Positions 35,751 through 48,480 of a stretch of DNA of 64,000 nt are shown here, one piece after another. The DNA comes from Eonycteris spelaea (lineage: Eukaryota > Chordata > Mammalia > Chiroptera > Pteropodidae). The translations under genes were made by a program, and so were the position numbers. The notes under the pieces are model-generated. The model was given only the letters and a program-made list of their open reading frames with translations, was not told where the DNA came from and did no database searches. Numbering within the stretch: the first letter of the stretch is position 1; every line of letters starts with the position of its first letter. The stretch is taken from positions 2,294,001-2,358,000 of the forward strand of contig PUFA01000183.1 in NCBI GenBank assembly GCA_003508835.1, given 5' to 3'.

Positions 35751-36648
35751 GAATAAGACACCTCATTCTCTGAGATTAGGGAAAATGGTAAGTACAGTCA
35801 ATGGGGTGAGGAGTTGCTCGATCTCACCTAAAATGGTTAAAATGTCACAGATAAATTATATCACAAAGTAGGAGGCACGGTCAGCTGCTTGAGAGTGAGG
35901 TCAGCAGGGGCCCAATGGGGGATGGTGAAGAGAGTGGTGAAGGTGCAGAGCCTCCGTCAAACTGGCCAAGGACAAGGGAAGGCCTGCGGCGAGCTGAGAC
36001 CCGGCTGAGGCCGCCGAGCGTGAGGCTGAAACATCGCTCATGAGCACTGTTCTGTGGTTTTCTGCAATATCTCTCAGCAGCCAGCATATAAACATTTTGT
36101 AGTTCTTCCATAGCGGTCCCTTTGCATGCCCACCCCCACCCCCACCCTTGTCTTCTTCGGTTCCCTGGCAGCCATAAATCATGGAGAAGCTCGGGTGGTT
36201 AGGATGACAGGATGACAACCTTGGGACATCTGGGGTGCTTGGGGAAGATGGAAAGAGGGCCGATCTCTAAGGAGCCCCCTGTTTCAGAACCATGTGGGGA
36301 TGGTGCCCCCACTAGCATTGGGACGTGGTTGTGTAGGTGTGAGGTGTGTGCAGTGCGTTGGAGGAAGGAGAGGTGGTGATTGGGTCACGGGGTCTTGGTG
36401 GGTGCCCCGTGCTCTCCCTCGGCCTTTGGCACCCTGTTCAGAATGCCTCCTCCTTCGAGTCTGCCTCCTGTCCCTACCTGCCTCTTCGCTCCCCCTCAGC
36501 AGGTCCTGCTGATGTCTCAGAGCCCCCCTTCCCTGCTGTGCGCCCTGCGCCCCAGACTTCTCCTCTCACATTCCCGGTCCATTACAGTCCATTCTCGAGT
36601 TCCAGACCTGTGCTCGTTGATATCTGGTGCATTTCCCCCTCTGTGCAG

Positions 36649-36799
36649 AGCCCTGGAAAATCAAGGATTTGAAATAATTGAGAGAGGCGAGATTGAAGTG
36701 AAAGGGAAAGGGAAAATGACCACATACTTTCTGATCCAGAACTTAATGCCTCCGAGGATGAGATAATGGGGAGACCTCAAACCCTGCTTCATCACAAAG
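36649..36799 (+). pseudogene. GUCY1B2: GUCY1B2 window exon 11: end of catalytic domain, second one-base deletion
   Basis: The acceptor is ctgtgcag and the first base completes the Arg of exon 10. ALENQGFEIIERGEIEVKGK and MTTYFLIQNL finish the cyclase fold. At about 36745 one base is missing, apparently an A in an Asn codon after Asn-Leu. In the incoming frame a stop TAA follows at 36764-36766. One base off, the frame reads ASEDEIMGRPQ and stays open to the donor gtgagc, as in rodent beta-2. The length of 151 instead of 152 agrees. This lesion alone would remove only the C-terminal tail and its prenylation box. Confidence 0.88.
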
Positions 36800-39419
36800 G
36801 TGAGCAAAAGAGAGGCCTTGCCATGGGTGTCGAATGTTTTCCCACCGACGACGTTGGCTGTGTTCAGTGTGGACATTTGGTTGTGGGGTCAGCGTGGGTT
36901 GTCACCCCTCCCCACAATCAAGCTGCTGCCTTCCGTTTGGTAACAGCTCCCGAGGGTCAGTGCAACCATTTGGCCCTGAACACTCTTCTCCTGCATCCTG
37001 GGTATTATGATGATCCTGTGCTGGGCCGATGGACCCACTCTAAGGGCCCCTCAAGCGTTTCATTTTTAAGGTTCTTCCCTGACCTCGGCAGGGGCTTTTC
37101 CCATCAATCTCTCCTGCAGCTGGGGGATGATTTCCGAGGCTTTCCTCACACACTGGAACCTTCCATTTTTTTTCATTTTCCGCGTGTTTCCAAAACTTGA
37201 AAGAGGACAAAACCCATGACTCACACAGCTCCAGGAATGACAAGAGAGTGAGTTTAGGTTAAACTCACCTAGCGCTAAGCTGGACCAGGGGTCACCATCT
37301 GGCTCACGGTGCTCAAAATAATCAGCAGCTGAAATTCAATAAGGGGGTGTCCATCAGCTGCAAGGCAGATCCCACCCACCCTACGCAGTCAGGACCCCTT
37401 AGCAACGACCCCAGCTAATGCTGGGAAATGCTGACCAGAAGGGGAAATCCAGTAGCAGGAGGCAGATCTTCCTGAACCTCTTAAGCAAACTGGAGAATGA
37501 CATGGATTCATTTTGACAGGACCTAATCTTTAGCTGCTCCAGGGGCCTGAAAAGAAAATTTCTAATTCCAGAGATTTCTTGTACATAGTTAATACACACA
37601 GGGTGTCTCTTTGGGACACGGAATATGGTTACTATTTTTAAAATTGGGGCTATACCAATGAAGAGATGGATATTTAATAAACTTTTAAAAGTGTTTTCAT
37701 AGTGCTTTCATTCTAATACTAGCTCGTCTTAGTGTCCCTGTGAGCTGCGATTGGCTTGGCCACATTTTACGAATGCAGATACTGAGACAGAAAGATGTAA
37801 ACTAAAAACTTAGAAGTAATTGGATAATAACAACCAGGAGCTACCCTCATTAGAGCTTTTGGTCTCTGAACTTCCAAGGCTTTGGGCACCTTGTCCACCA
37901 GCCTTACCCCTCACCATGTCCTCCCCACAGTACAGAGAGGTTCTAGAGATGCTAAACAAATTTTTTTTTTTTCTAATTTGTTGTAAAGTAAAAGGCTGGG
38001 GAAGTGTTTTGCCACCTGCTCGTAGGAGAGAGGAAGACAGAGCTGGAAGCTTTCGCACAGGACAGGGCAGAATCTTTCTGGGAAGGTGTGCCTAGCTCAA
38101 ACCTGATACTACTCTCTCCTATTCCCACGGCAGGGGTTCCCACACTTTCCAGTTTGAAAACAGGATTCTAGAACATGGTCTGAGTCAGTAGACGCTAACC
38201 CACTTTCAGTTCTGAGCTGGAAAAACAAAACAAAACAAAGCAAAACAAAATAACAAGTAGAAAGGAGTAACTGAAGACTGAGAAAAAGGAGGGGGAGAGG
38301 ATGTGCAAAGAGAGGGGGCGGCCCCTCCCAGACCCTAAATAGTGTCTCTGTGTAGACTAGGGAAAGCACCCCTTTGAGAGTAGGTAGCCCCAAGGCATGG
38401 CTTATAAAGGAAAGTCATCCCTTCCTCTGGGCTGATGCAGCTGATCCTGAGGCTTTTCTGAAGAGAAGCAGCCTAACCCTGTGTGGACCCCAGAGCTGGG
38501 GATCTTGGTCTCTTTTCTTTTCATGCTTCTGTATGTTTCCCTCTCCTCTTTCTCCACCAGCCTAGGATTTCCTGCAGTGAGCCTCAGCTGTCAGGCTTTG
38601 GGGAAGGAGTTGTCTGCCTCTCCAAGCCTGCCCTCCCATCCCTGCTGGAGTGCAGTGCTGGAGACGCCAGCCAAAGCAGGAGGGCCAGGATCCCTCAGAG
38701 GATGCCAGTGCTGACATGGCTTTCTAAGTGTCTAAGGGGCTCCAGAATGTGACCCCATTAACCTCCAGGGACTGAGTCTCTCAGAGCCAGTGATGGAGGA
38801 GGGAATCCAGAAACACTAATATACATGTTAATGCTCTTCTCAAATTTGCCTCTTTCCTCAGATTAGCTCCCATAGGACGCACGTACTGGCTTTGCAGGTG
38901 ATTTGAGGGAGGTATGGAAGAAAGACTAAGGGGATGCATTTGAGGTGATTCAAATGTGCTGAGAATTATGTGCTGAGAATTATGTTGTAGACTGCAGGGG
39001 TGCAGGGGGAGGACCTCAGCAGTGCCCTTCCTGTGTCCTCATGGGTGAATACCCTTCCCCCTGGCCCCTGTCCACCTAGCATGAAGTTTACCCAGGAGGT
39101 AACAGGAACAAGAAAAGATGGCGTCTAGGAGAGCTCCTCCTCAAACCATCCTCCTTGTCTCCCTTTTGTCCTCAGAAGCAGGTGTGTGTCCTCTTCCAGG
39201 TGGTGAGTGCATTAAACGTATTAAGTGTCCTGCAGCTTTCTCAGTAATAACATTTCACAGTAGGAACCTCTGTCCGGTCCTTCATGTGATGGGGAATGAA
39301 GAAATACCCAGGGGCTGCTGACATCAGAAGCTTCAAAGAAAGGTCCCCCACCTGTGCCACTCACGAAGTCTGCTTGCACATCCATTCTTAATTTTCCTTC
39401 CCATCACACTTTTTTGCAG
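36800..39419. other. Intron of GUCY1B2 between exons 11 and 12
   Basis: Contains a MIR fragment and an (AAAAC)n tract (38221-38251). The remainder looks unique. Several overlapping open frames at 38374-38752 are shadows of G/C-rich sequence. Confidence 0.5.
37690..37800 (-). mobile_element. MIR fragment, antisense
   Basis: cacattttacgaatgcagatactgagacag is the antisense MIR core. Confidence 0.5.
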
Positions 39420-39506
39420 AAGCAAGTACTCAAGGAAGTCAAGACAGCAAAACTGTTGCCGTCATGAGGTATGCAGACAGCCTTCTCAAAAGTGATGCAG
39501 CAGATG
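39420..39506 (+). CDS. GUCY1B2: GUCY1B2 window exon 12: C-terminal extension
   Basis: An 87-base exon, phase 1 to 1, between acceptor cacttttttgcag and a strong donor gtgagt. The translation is polar and low in hydrophobics (STQGSQDSKTVAVMRYADSL) and belongs to the poorly conserved tail. Support is the splice sites, the matching phase on both sides and the open frame; I cannot match it residue by residue from memory. An internal gtatgc at 39468-39469 could act as an earlier donor but would break the phase with the last exon. Confidence 0.75.
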
Positions 39507-41589
39507 GTGAGTGTGTCAGGCCAGTGACAAAGACCCCAGTGCTGTTGTTGCATGTGAAGAGAATGATAGGTTCAGAGGGATGCTAAAGGGGGCGAGGGGG
39601 AGCTTAGGGCAGAATGCTTCTGACTGCTTACTGTTATATTTTGAATAAGTTTTTTTTAGTGCTCCCATGACCCACTCACCTCACCCCAAGTGTCCTAGGG
39701 TGAGGAGGGGCTGATTCTGAACCCTCTATGCCCTTCTCCCAAAGAATCTCCAATACTCAGAAAAATGTATTAGTCTCCATGTACCCCACTAAACAAAGTT
39801 GCTCTGGACACTGTGCCCTCTGTGTATGCCTCCCCTTAATAAGGAGTGCTGGGGACTTCCTCACCATTCCATCGTGTGGGGCTACGTAGAGAGCTCAGAG
39901 CACCGGCACTACCATAAGCCATAGGCTCAGTGACCCCTCTTCTTCACTTCATCCCTAAAGGTGGTAGGATGGAGGTTTCTCTCAATTCACGCCTACTCTG
40001 GACTGCCCTGGCGAGCCATTCAGCTCCCTCAAGTGCTGTGCTCAGGACTGACACAGCTGGGTTTGAGTATGGGTCACAAAGAACTGATGACGGACCGGGG
40101 ATGGGCCTGCAGAATGAATCAGGGTAGCTGCAGCCCCCACACCTCTCATTTCTGGCTTGTGCAGCCACTGCCACCCTTTCTGTTTCTAGAAACCCTCACG
40201 TTACGTGACCCAGATGGAGTTAAGCTTTGAGACAAGGCAGTAGTAGTGTGTTGTTACAGGGGACAATGTCACAGAGATTTCTCAAACACCATCCCTGGTC
40301 ACTGAGACAGTTTCATACAACAATAAGACAATCCATATGAAGAGCTAGAACAGCTTAACAATCTATATAAAGAGTTATCTATTGTTATTTTTATTAGGCA
40401 AGATCTCTCAGTTTGGGTGTCACTTGAGCCTATGGCATTGGGCACTGCCCAGAAGCCTGAAGTCTTCCCTCTAGTTTGATCCTAGAATCTGTTCAATTTT
40501 GGTGAGAGGAGCAGAGCAAATCTTCCCACATTCTGATCCGGGGTCAGTGGGATCTTGGATCCTGCGACGTGAGAAACTCAAAGTGGACTTCTGCCATTAC
40601 TTAGAGGCATCCCTCCTTTCCCCATGCCCTGCTTTCTTATAGTTACATACTTCTGACAATGTTCAAGCCTCGAATAGTCATCCAGTGCTATTACAGTGTG
40701 GAATTGCAACGTTCATAGATTCATTTAACAATGTCGCTTAGTAAACTGTTTATCTTCCCGGATACAGAGGGTTGAAGCCAGGCACTCTTGTGGGAACAGT
40801 GATGTTCCTTGAATTAGACATATGAGATCTCTGGCCTCAGACAGCTTGCATTTCAGTAGAGGGAGACAGATAACATGTAACAAAATAAAAGAGGTCATTT
40901 TAGACAGTGATAAATGGTAAGAAGAATTAAACTAAGTAGCGAAGAAGAGGGCCAGTGAAGGCTTCCGTGAGGAAGCAGCATTTAAGCTGAAAGGCACATG
41001 AAGGCATATGGCTATCTGGGTAGGGGCTTCCAGGCAGCGTCTGCTCCAAGGCAGACGTGAGCTTGGCAAGTTCAAAAGAGAATAATAAGAAGGCCAATGT
41101 ATCTAGAGAAGAGTGGGAGAGGAAGGGAGCAGTAGGGGATGTGGTCAGAGAGGTGCATAGGAGCCTTGGACAGTCTGGTCTTGAGCTTCACTATCCACAC
41201 ACAAAAAGGAGCATGGAGTCTGGGGCAGGTGAGGAGCTCCTGGGCCTCATGGGGACACTGGAAGGAGAAAGCTCTTTGCCATTGGTATTCCTAAATGGCC
41301 CAGAGGGGGAGGACTAAGAACTCCTTATCTCCAAGCAGGCAAACAAATTCATGTACCAAACTCCTGCTGCCTGGGGGTCCATCCACAGAGAAACCACCCG
41401 AGCTGGGCGAAGCAGGTATTTTGCTTGAGGTGGGGGACAGAAATTCCTCAACAGGGACCCTGATTCAGTACCTCTTCTAATTGTTGATTTCTTGGGGGGT
41501 GGGAATCATCAATAACCAACTACTAGAGAAGGAGAAACAGGCCACCTCAGTTTGGTGGGGACAGGGAACCAGAAGGGTGGGGAACTGTG

Positions 41590-41775
41590 CTTATTGGGTA
41601 ACTACTTTGTGCTGAGCATTTTACCTGCACGATCTCATTGGATGCAATAGCCCCCTGACCATTTCATAACAGAAGTGAGAAATAGAGTTCAGAAAGATTA
41701 TACAATTTATATAAGGCCCCACAACTAGTAAGTGGGAGTAGAACTTGTCTTCAGGGTTATTTGTCTGGGCAGACC
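41590..41775 (-). mobile_element. MIR, antisense
   Basis: actttgtgctgagcattttacctgc, gatctcattggatgc and ccacaactagtaagtggg follow antisense MIR. Confidence 0.65.
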
Positions 41776-43724
41776 ATGTCCATGGAAGTCCTCACTGAGT
41801 AACAGACCAACATGATTTCACGGCTTCTCCCAGCCATCTTTCTCTCAGATCCTCTGGGCCCCATCTGGAACAGATTTCTGGTTGTTGGGTATCGTTAGCA
41901 GATACATTCATTGGGAAGAGCTGACACACTGCGGGTGACTGACATAAGGTGCACTGTGCACCAGGGGCATGGAGAAATGAGAACAAAGCCAGCTGGACCT
42001 GTTGCCCTCACTCTAGCTACTCAACTAAGACCTATCGACTCAGAAATTACTTTTAACAGCTTCCTAGGTAATTTGAGTTTGCGTTTGCCATGACACAGGC
42101 TTCTTCCTCATCGCCGATGGTTGGCAGCAGACACAGAATTTAACCTGGAAGTATTCGTGTCACCTGCTCTCAGGGCCTGCCTTTTCATTATAGTTTAGGT
42201 CTCAGTTCCTGTGGTTTTCGACAGTAGTCGTAATGTCATGCTTAGCTCTGAGGTAGGCGAAGGCTGCCGGAGGGTCACTGCAGAAGCCGCCACTCTCCCC
42301 TCCAGCCCTGGGGCCACACCTGCCTCCTATGTGGGTGTGATTATAGAAAATTCGTTTCCATCAGTAGCCAAAACCTGTCAGGACTCTGAAGGTTACACGG
42401 CTGTTGAATCTACTTCCTCAGGTATCTATCTGCCTGTTTCCTGGACTCCAGGCCGTGGGAGGACATTCCAGGCTCAACTCATTGATCATATCTTCCATGA
42501 ACCTCACCAGGTTATCACCTAGTTAGTTGATAAACTTATGATGGTTTTCCAGGGGCCTTTCCAGCTGACTTGGCTCCCTGGTGTGCAAGGCAGGTGCTCC
42601 GCTATGTGGACTCTTGCTCGTGAGAAATACCTCAGAGCTTGGGCAGCACACACAGCTGTGGTGGCAAGGAGCACACCACATGGACCCTTCTCTGAGAGCC
42701 AGCTGAGTTGTGATGCTCACCCCTTCCTCCCGCTCTCTTTAAAAAGGAAGCCTCATTGAATGCCCGGGAGGCCCAGCCAACGTTTGTCTGCAGGGCAATA
42801 AGAAACAGTCCAGGGACCCAGGCCTGCAGACTGCACCCAGGACCTCATTTGCACTTCAATAACATGCTTTTCTTTCCCTCTACTATGTATTTGGGTGTTA
42901 GATGTGTCATGGAAAGACTCCCCAATGCAATTAAACGGAGTATTGAGCCGGAGTGAAATCAGTGTGTTGACTCAGATATTTAAGCAACCATCTTTCAGTA
43001 TTGACTGAAAAATTGGCCTTCCAGCTGTCCCTGCTGGCAGGCTCTACTGGCATCTTGTCAGACCCCTGTTCATGTATTTTTTGAATTTCAACTTGCTTCA
43101 ACTTGTCTCCCAGTGATTACAATAATAGGTGCCAGGCTGACCTGGGTACAGCACTTAGGCAAGTAGCCCTATATCCTCTCTGTGGGTGACCCCTCCTTAT
43201 AAATCACAGGCAGAGGGTGTCCATTTGCTGGGTTCATGGCAGGTTAAGTCAGTTTGGAGGACTTCTTACACCAACTTCTAATTGTTCCTCTGAAGAACGT
43301 TAGAGGCGAGGGTCTCTCTCCTGACTGAGCTTAGGGCTGCTTGCTGGGGCAGTTACAGATTCTTCCAAATGGGACTCTACCTTCCCTACAAAAAAAACCT
43401 CCCCACCATTTGCAATCCCCCCCGATGGGTGATTCCTGGATGGGTTTGTGGTCCCTTATTGTCAGGTCCTTGCCCCTGACCTTGCAGAGTCATGACAATA
43501 CAAGCACTTTCCCCAGACTTGTCCAGTGACCTGGGGTCCAGCTAGAACCAGATTAAGGAGCCTGGGCCCCTAGTCATGGCCTTTCAGCAGCCTTTCTGAG
43601 GACTTCATAAGTGTGGCTGTCAAGCTTTGATCTTTTTTACTTGGAGCTGATGCATGATCTATCTGTTTTTAACCTTGGGCTTTCTAGAAGTTGAGCCGTT
43701 AACACAGCAATGTTCTATAGATGA

Positions 43725-43860
43725 AGCTCACTTCATTTTCCTCATCACGAAAGCTGAAGTAATAGAGCGCCTGCTTTCCGGGGTCGCTTTGAGGAATATA
43801 TGAGATATTATGTATCAGCTGAAAACTATAAAGTGATAAAAACCTGTCAGGTACGCCAAC
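43725..43860 (+). mobile_element. MIR fragment
   Basis: cttcattttcctcatcacg, then tttgaggaatatatgagatatt, is the 3' half of MIR. Confidence 0.45.
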
Positions 43861-46674
43861 CGCTTAATCACTTAGGGACCCTGTTGTTGGGAATTCATTC
43901 GCTTAACAGATGCAGCAGTCTTGGCACAAAACTGTAAGAGATGTTATAGGGGTTTAAAAAATAAGAATGATCTGCTGCATACAGGCTTTCGATCAGAAGG
44001 AGACCCACCAGCTGAGTGCGAGGTGCCCCAGGGCCAACAGCGAGCACAGGTGATGCTGGCTACACCCCGAGGACATGGAAAACCTCTGGGAGAAGGTGTA
44101 GGGCATGGTAGGAATAGGTACAGCAAGGATGGCCTCTGCTCTCATCTCTAGAGAATGCAGGGCTTTGGAGGCTGGAGATCTGGTCCTCCAGGGAGTGGCC
44201 TCTTTTGCCTAGACAGACAGAGGAGGCAAGGGTGGGTGATCCAGAACGGCGACCCCTCCTGAAACCTGGAGGCTCCATTGCACCCTTTTCATCACTGGGA
44301 TAAAATTCTTTCCCTGGTGGAGTTTTCCTCCAAAAATATCACTCCTTTCTCCGTTCATCCTTCTTGTATGGTCAACCTGCCCTTCCCCCAAAGCAGGTAG
44401 ATTCATTATAAAATTAACCCGGATGGAACCAAGTGAAAGGAGATAAATTGTCTGCACACATGGAGACCAAACAGAGTAAAGACCAGGACAGGGACAGGCT
44501 GAGAGGCTTGGAGGGACAGGGCACCCAGCACCAGGTCCTATGCTGGAAGTGTCAGAACAGGTGAATCCTGGACGACTGAGACAATCTGACTGAGAGTCTG
44601 ACATCAGGCTCAAGCCCCAACCCCAACCCCAGTCATGGAGTTCACTATTGAAACCAAGATGTGGGTTCTCATATCTTATTCTGTCTAGGAGGTTAGAAAC
44701 AGATTCAGAAATGCAGGTAAGGAAATATTTTAATCGCAAATGTAAGAATTCTTCTTGTAACCCCAAATCTAATTATTTATGACTCACAGAGCCCTGCCAC
44801 AACAGTTGGGCAACAACCCAAATCCCACCTATATTTCTCGAGGAAATAGCATTCCCCAAACTTTGCGTGGCACCACTGCACTCCCCAAGGTCACATTTGA
44901 GAGTGTGGCTCACATGATTGTTTTCCAGAGAGAGTTCTTCTGCAACCATTCATTTACTCTGTTTTCAATCTATATTGGAATTGTTTCTGTGCTGTTTTAA
45001 TTCTTTACTGGGCTGTGTTGGTTTGCACAACTAAAGATAACTTATTTATTTGTTTACATTATAGACGGAATGCTTAATTATTATTTTTAAAAACAGAAAG
45101 TGCGGATAAACCAAAAGAAGACAACAAAAGCACCTTTAATTCCGTCACCCAGAAAGATACTGTTAAAATCGTAGTGCCTGTCTTCCTAGACTTGTGTGTG
45201 TGAGGGTGCATGCATAAGTGTACACATATATACCTTTTTCTTACAAAATTGGGATTATCCACACGTACACTGTTTTGTAACTTAGCAGGTCATGAATTTC
45301 TTACCTTAGAACATTTAAACACATTTCAAAACAGAGGAGGGAGTTTTTTAAAAGGCACAATGTGCTTGACATGGTACACTCATTTCCACACAACAAAAGT
45401 CATGTTTACTTTGTACCAAAAGCAGAAATCCAATGATCTGTCTTCTCATTCACGACACATGTGCGGTGACTCCTCTATTCTGAGAGTCCTGAAGTTTCCT
45501 CTGAATTTTTCAAGACAAGTTAATCTCATTTTTTTTTTTTTAGCTTTGGTGTTTAGATTATTCCAGGTGTCTAGATATTAGTAATCCATGGAAGATGTAT
45601 ATTTCAATTTCAATTAATCAGAAAACCTAATTAGCCATAATGCTATATTTCCCAAGCTACACAATAATGAGCATTAACTATAGCAAAATGATGGTGGTGA
45701 TAGAGGGTTGTGAGCCACAGTCTTGTGGGAACAAAAGATGATGTATGGGAATTCATCTCAAGTAAATAAGGAAATTCTTCCACCATCTGGATTGTGGAAT
45801 TAGATTGGGGTTAAAATGTCAAATCTATATGTATAGAAATTCCAAGAGAGTCTTGTAATTCTGTGCTGGCCACATCTTTTTTGAATCGTTAGGAGGCAGC
45901 GACTCAAATCCCTGGAATTGTATTTGGCCTGTTTGACTTTCGATATACCATCTCAGTTCCTTGCCCAGCACAGTCCTACCTGGTCATCTTTTTTCTCCCT
46001 GTTGATCAGAGAAATTTTCCTCAAGGAGAGAAAAGGGAAAGAGAAAAATGAGTTTAACAGGAGTGCAAAAAAAAAAAAAACAAACATAAAAACAAAAAGA
46101 AAAACAGGAGAGAAATGGATAAGGAGGCCCACAGATAAGATACAAGCGAGAACATGAAAAATGGCCAATTTAGAAGAAAGAAAATGTGTTGAAGAGGTAA
46201 GATAAATGAGTCAGCAACCCACAAAGCTAAGTGGACAAGGTTTGGAGAAGTTAGAAGGAAGAAAAATATGAAAAAGTGTTGAATGAAGGGGAGACGAAAA
46301 GATCTGAGAAATATTATCTTCCAACATTCTTTGTGAGAAGTTAAGCCAGAAAATAGATTATCCGTCCTGATTACATAGAAACCCTGGTGCTGTCTGGAGG
46401 CGGGGACACATGGTCCATAGAGCCTGAGTTTCGCTAGGTGACGGGGGAAAGTTTTCCTTTGCCATATTTCTTCCTTTTTTTTTTTTTTTTCTCTCTCTCT
46501 CTTTTAGCAACTCCAGTCCCTTTTGGCTCAGTTTTTATTTTTGTTAGGGATAATCCCCACTTTGGGTACAATTACGCAGACACAAAACAAATAAGTTCTG
46601 GGATCACAGTACTATTTTGCAGAGATTTTCTCTCACAGGTTCTTGTAATGTTTCTCTGAGCTGAGTAAGAGACG

Positions 46675-46745
46675 GGTGTCTTGTTCAGCATCCTTTTACA
46701 GCCGGAGAAACTGAGACACAGGGAGATGTTAGATGGAGCACTCGT
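46675..46745 (-). mobile_element. MIR fragment, antisense
   Basis: tccttttacagccggagaaactgagacacaggg is the antisense MIR core. Confidence 0.5.
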
Positions 46746-47984
46746 GGACAGACACCTGGAGACAGACAGCCATATCTTCTCAATAGGAAAAAATCACATT
46801 TCTGTCTATAATAAACTCCCTTTTCCTTTATTTACAATGATACCAAAACAAAACTGATCTCAGATGTTACAAACATACTGTCCTTATCATTTATCCTGCT
46901 TGTTTACACCTTTGAAAAATTCAATTCCTTTTAAAGGTATAATAGTGCTTTCATCTCAAAGAAAAACAATACAGTAATAAACGGTAATTGAAAATGAAAA
47001 GAATAAAGACTATTTGGAGTAATAAAGCTAGTATAGAATTAACAAAAAACAATAACTAAAAGCTCTGTTTCTGAATAATTAACAATTTTCAAAGATTGCT
47101 GAGCACGATTTAGTCTTGGGGGGGGTGGGAGTGGGGAAGATGTGCTGTGGTGCTCAGTGAATGTGTAGCTAATGAAAGCTCCACTTACTCAGCTCGTTTG
47201 GTCATATCCTATAAAACTGCCCATCTGAGGGTTTTATGAACCACGCTTCCTTGTCAGATTAGCCCCAATTTATGAATGAGCTAAATACTGCGTGTGTATC
47301 ACTACCCGGAGTTGCCCCAGTGACCTGGCTCTAGGTGTTCCAGGAACTCCCTTCTTCTTTTCCCAAAGATCTTCCTGAATTTTTACCTCATTCTTGGCGT
47401 GAGACTCTGAAGAGCCTGGGGAGAGGTTCCAGTGGCCCGGATGTTTCCACATGCGTATCATCACTTCCGTTCGTTTCATGACCAGTACATTAGCACATTG
47501 AGCTTTGACTCAGTCTAATTGTTTGTGTTGAAAACTATCCGCTGTTCTTTGATCTTCAAAGTTAATCACTGACCCAGGTTCTGGAAGATGTCTGAGGTGC
47601 TAACAGCCCCTAATGGTGAAAGAGATCATTTGTTCATTTGGAAACAGAGGGCTAAAGATATAAGCCCTCCTGCATTTCCTGACTTCTAGAACAGTTGCCT
47701 CACACCTAATACGTAAGCTTCTCTGAACTTGAATGTCTCTGGAACAATGATTAGCGTAAGACACATGAGAATGATGACTGAAGTCTGAGGTGTTAACCTT
47801 TCCAAATGAAGCTGCAGGGGCGCGGGAAGCAGAGGTGCTGTCTTCCACCCAGGCTGCTCTCCACTCCTCCTCTGAGTCTTGCGCCTTCCCTCACAGTCCC
47901 AGTGGTAGTGCTGTTCCAGTGCCTTCTCCCTGGGCTCCTTTCCATATGCAGAAATAAGAACCAGCATCTTTGAGTTTGTTCTCT

Positions 47985-48160
47985 ATGTGGGGCACTGCAG
48001 TCATCACTTTGCATAAATCATCTCATTTAATTATCACAGCAACCCTGGGAGGCAGGTGTAAGCATTATTTCCCCCTCTTTTCAGATGAGGGCAAATGAGG
48101 GCCAGACAGGGTAATTAGGAGCAGTGGCTGTGCTGGGTACGAACCTCGGCCTGTGGGACA
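47985..48160 (-). mobile_element. MIR, antisense
   Basis: aaatcatctcatttaattatcacagc, cttttcagatgagggc and gtgctgggtacgaacctcgg follow antisense MIR. It ends about 320 bases before exon 13. Confidence 0.65.
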
Positions 48161-48480
48161 TGATGCTCAGACGTCGTAGGCAGTCACAGAGCAGCAAGGC
48201 AGGAGGCTCGGTGCTGTTATGTGAGTTATGCACAAGTAAAGGTGTGGTATGTGACCAAAACATGACACGGTGTGGGACGAAAGAACTAACATAGCAACAA
48301 GCCGCAGGTCTGGTGTGCCTTCTCTGCCTGGGCCGCGAAGACATGCCCCTGTCCAGGGGGGAGCGAAGGAAGCCCCTAGCGCCCACGCTGTGTTTTCTGG
48401 GGCCTGGCTCAGACGAAACCCCCAACTGCAGAGACCAGTCTGAGGCCTGACTGGTTTGCTCACTCGTTGTCTTGTTTCAG

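Larger units (their letters stand above)
39507..48480. other. 9 kb intron of GUCY1B2 between exons 12 and 13
   Basis: Holds four MIR pieces and an old unassigned repeat (40770-41300). Part of 45080-45310 resembles an old LINE 3' end. Otherwise nothing is recognised. No open frame here has splice sites in phase with the gene. Confidence 0.5.
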
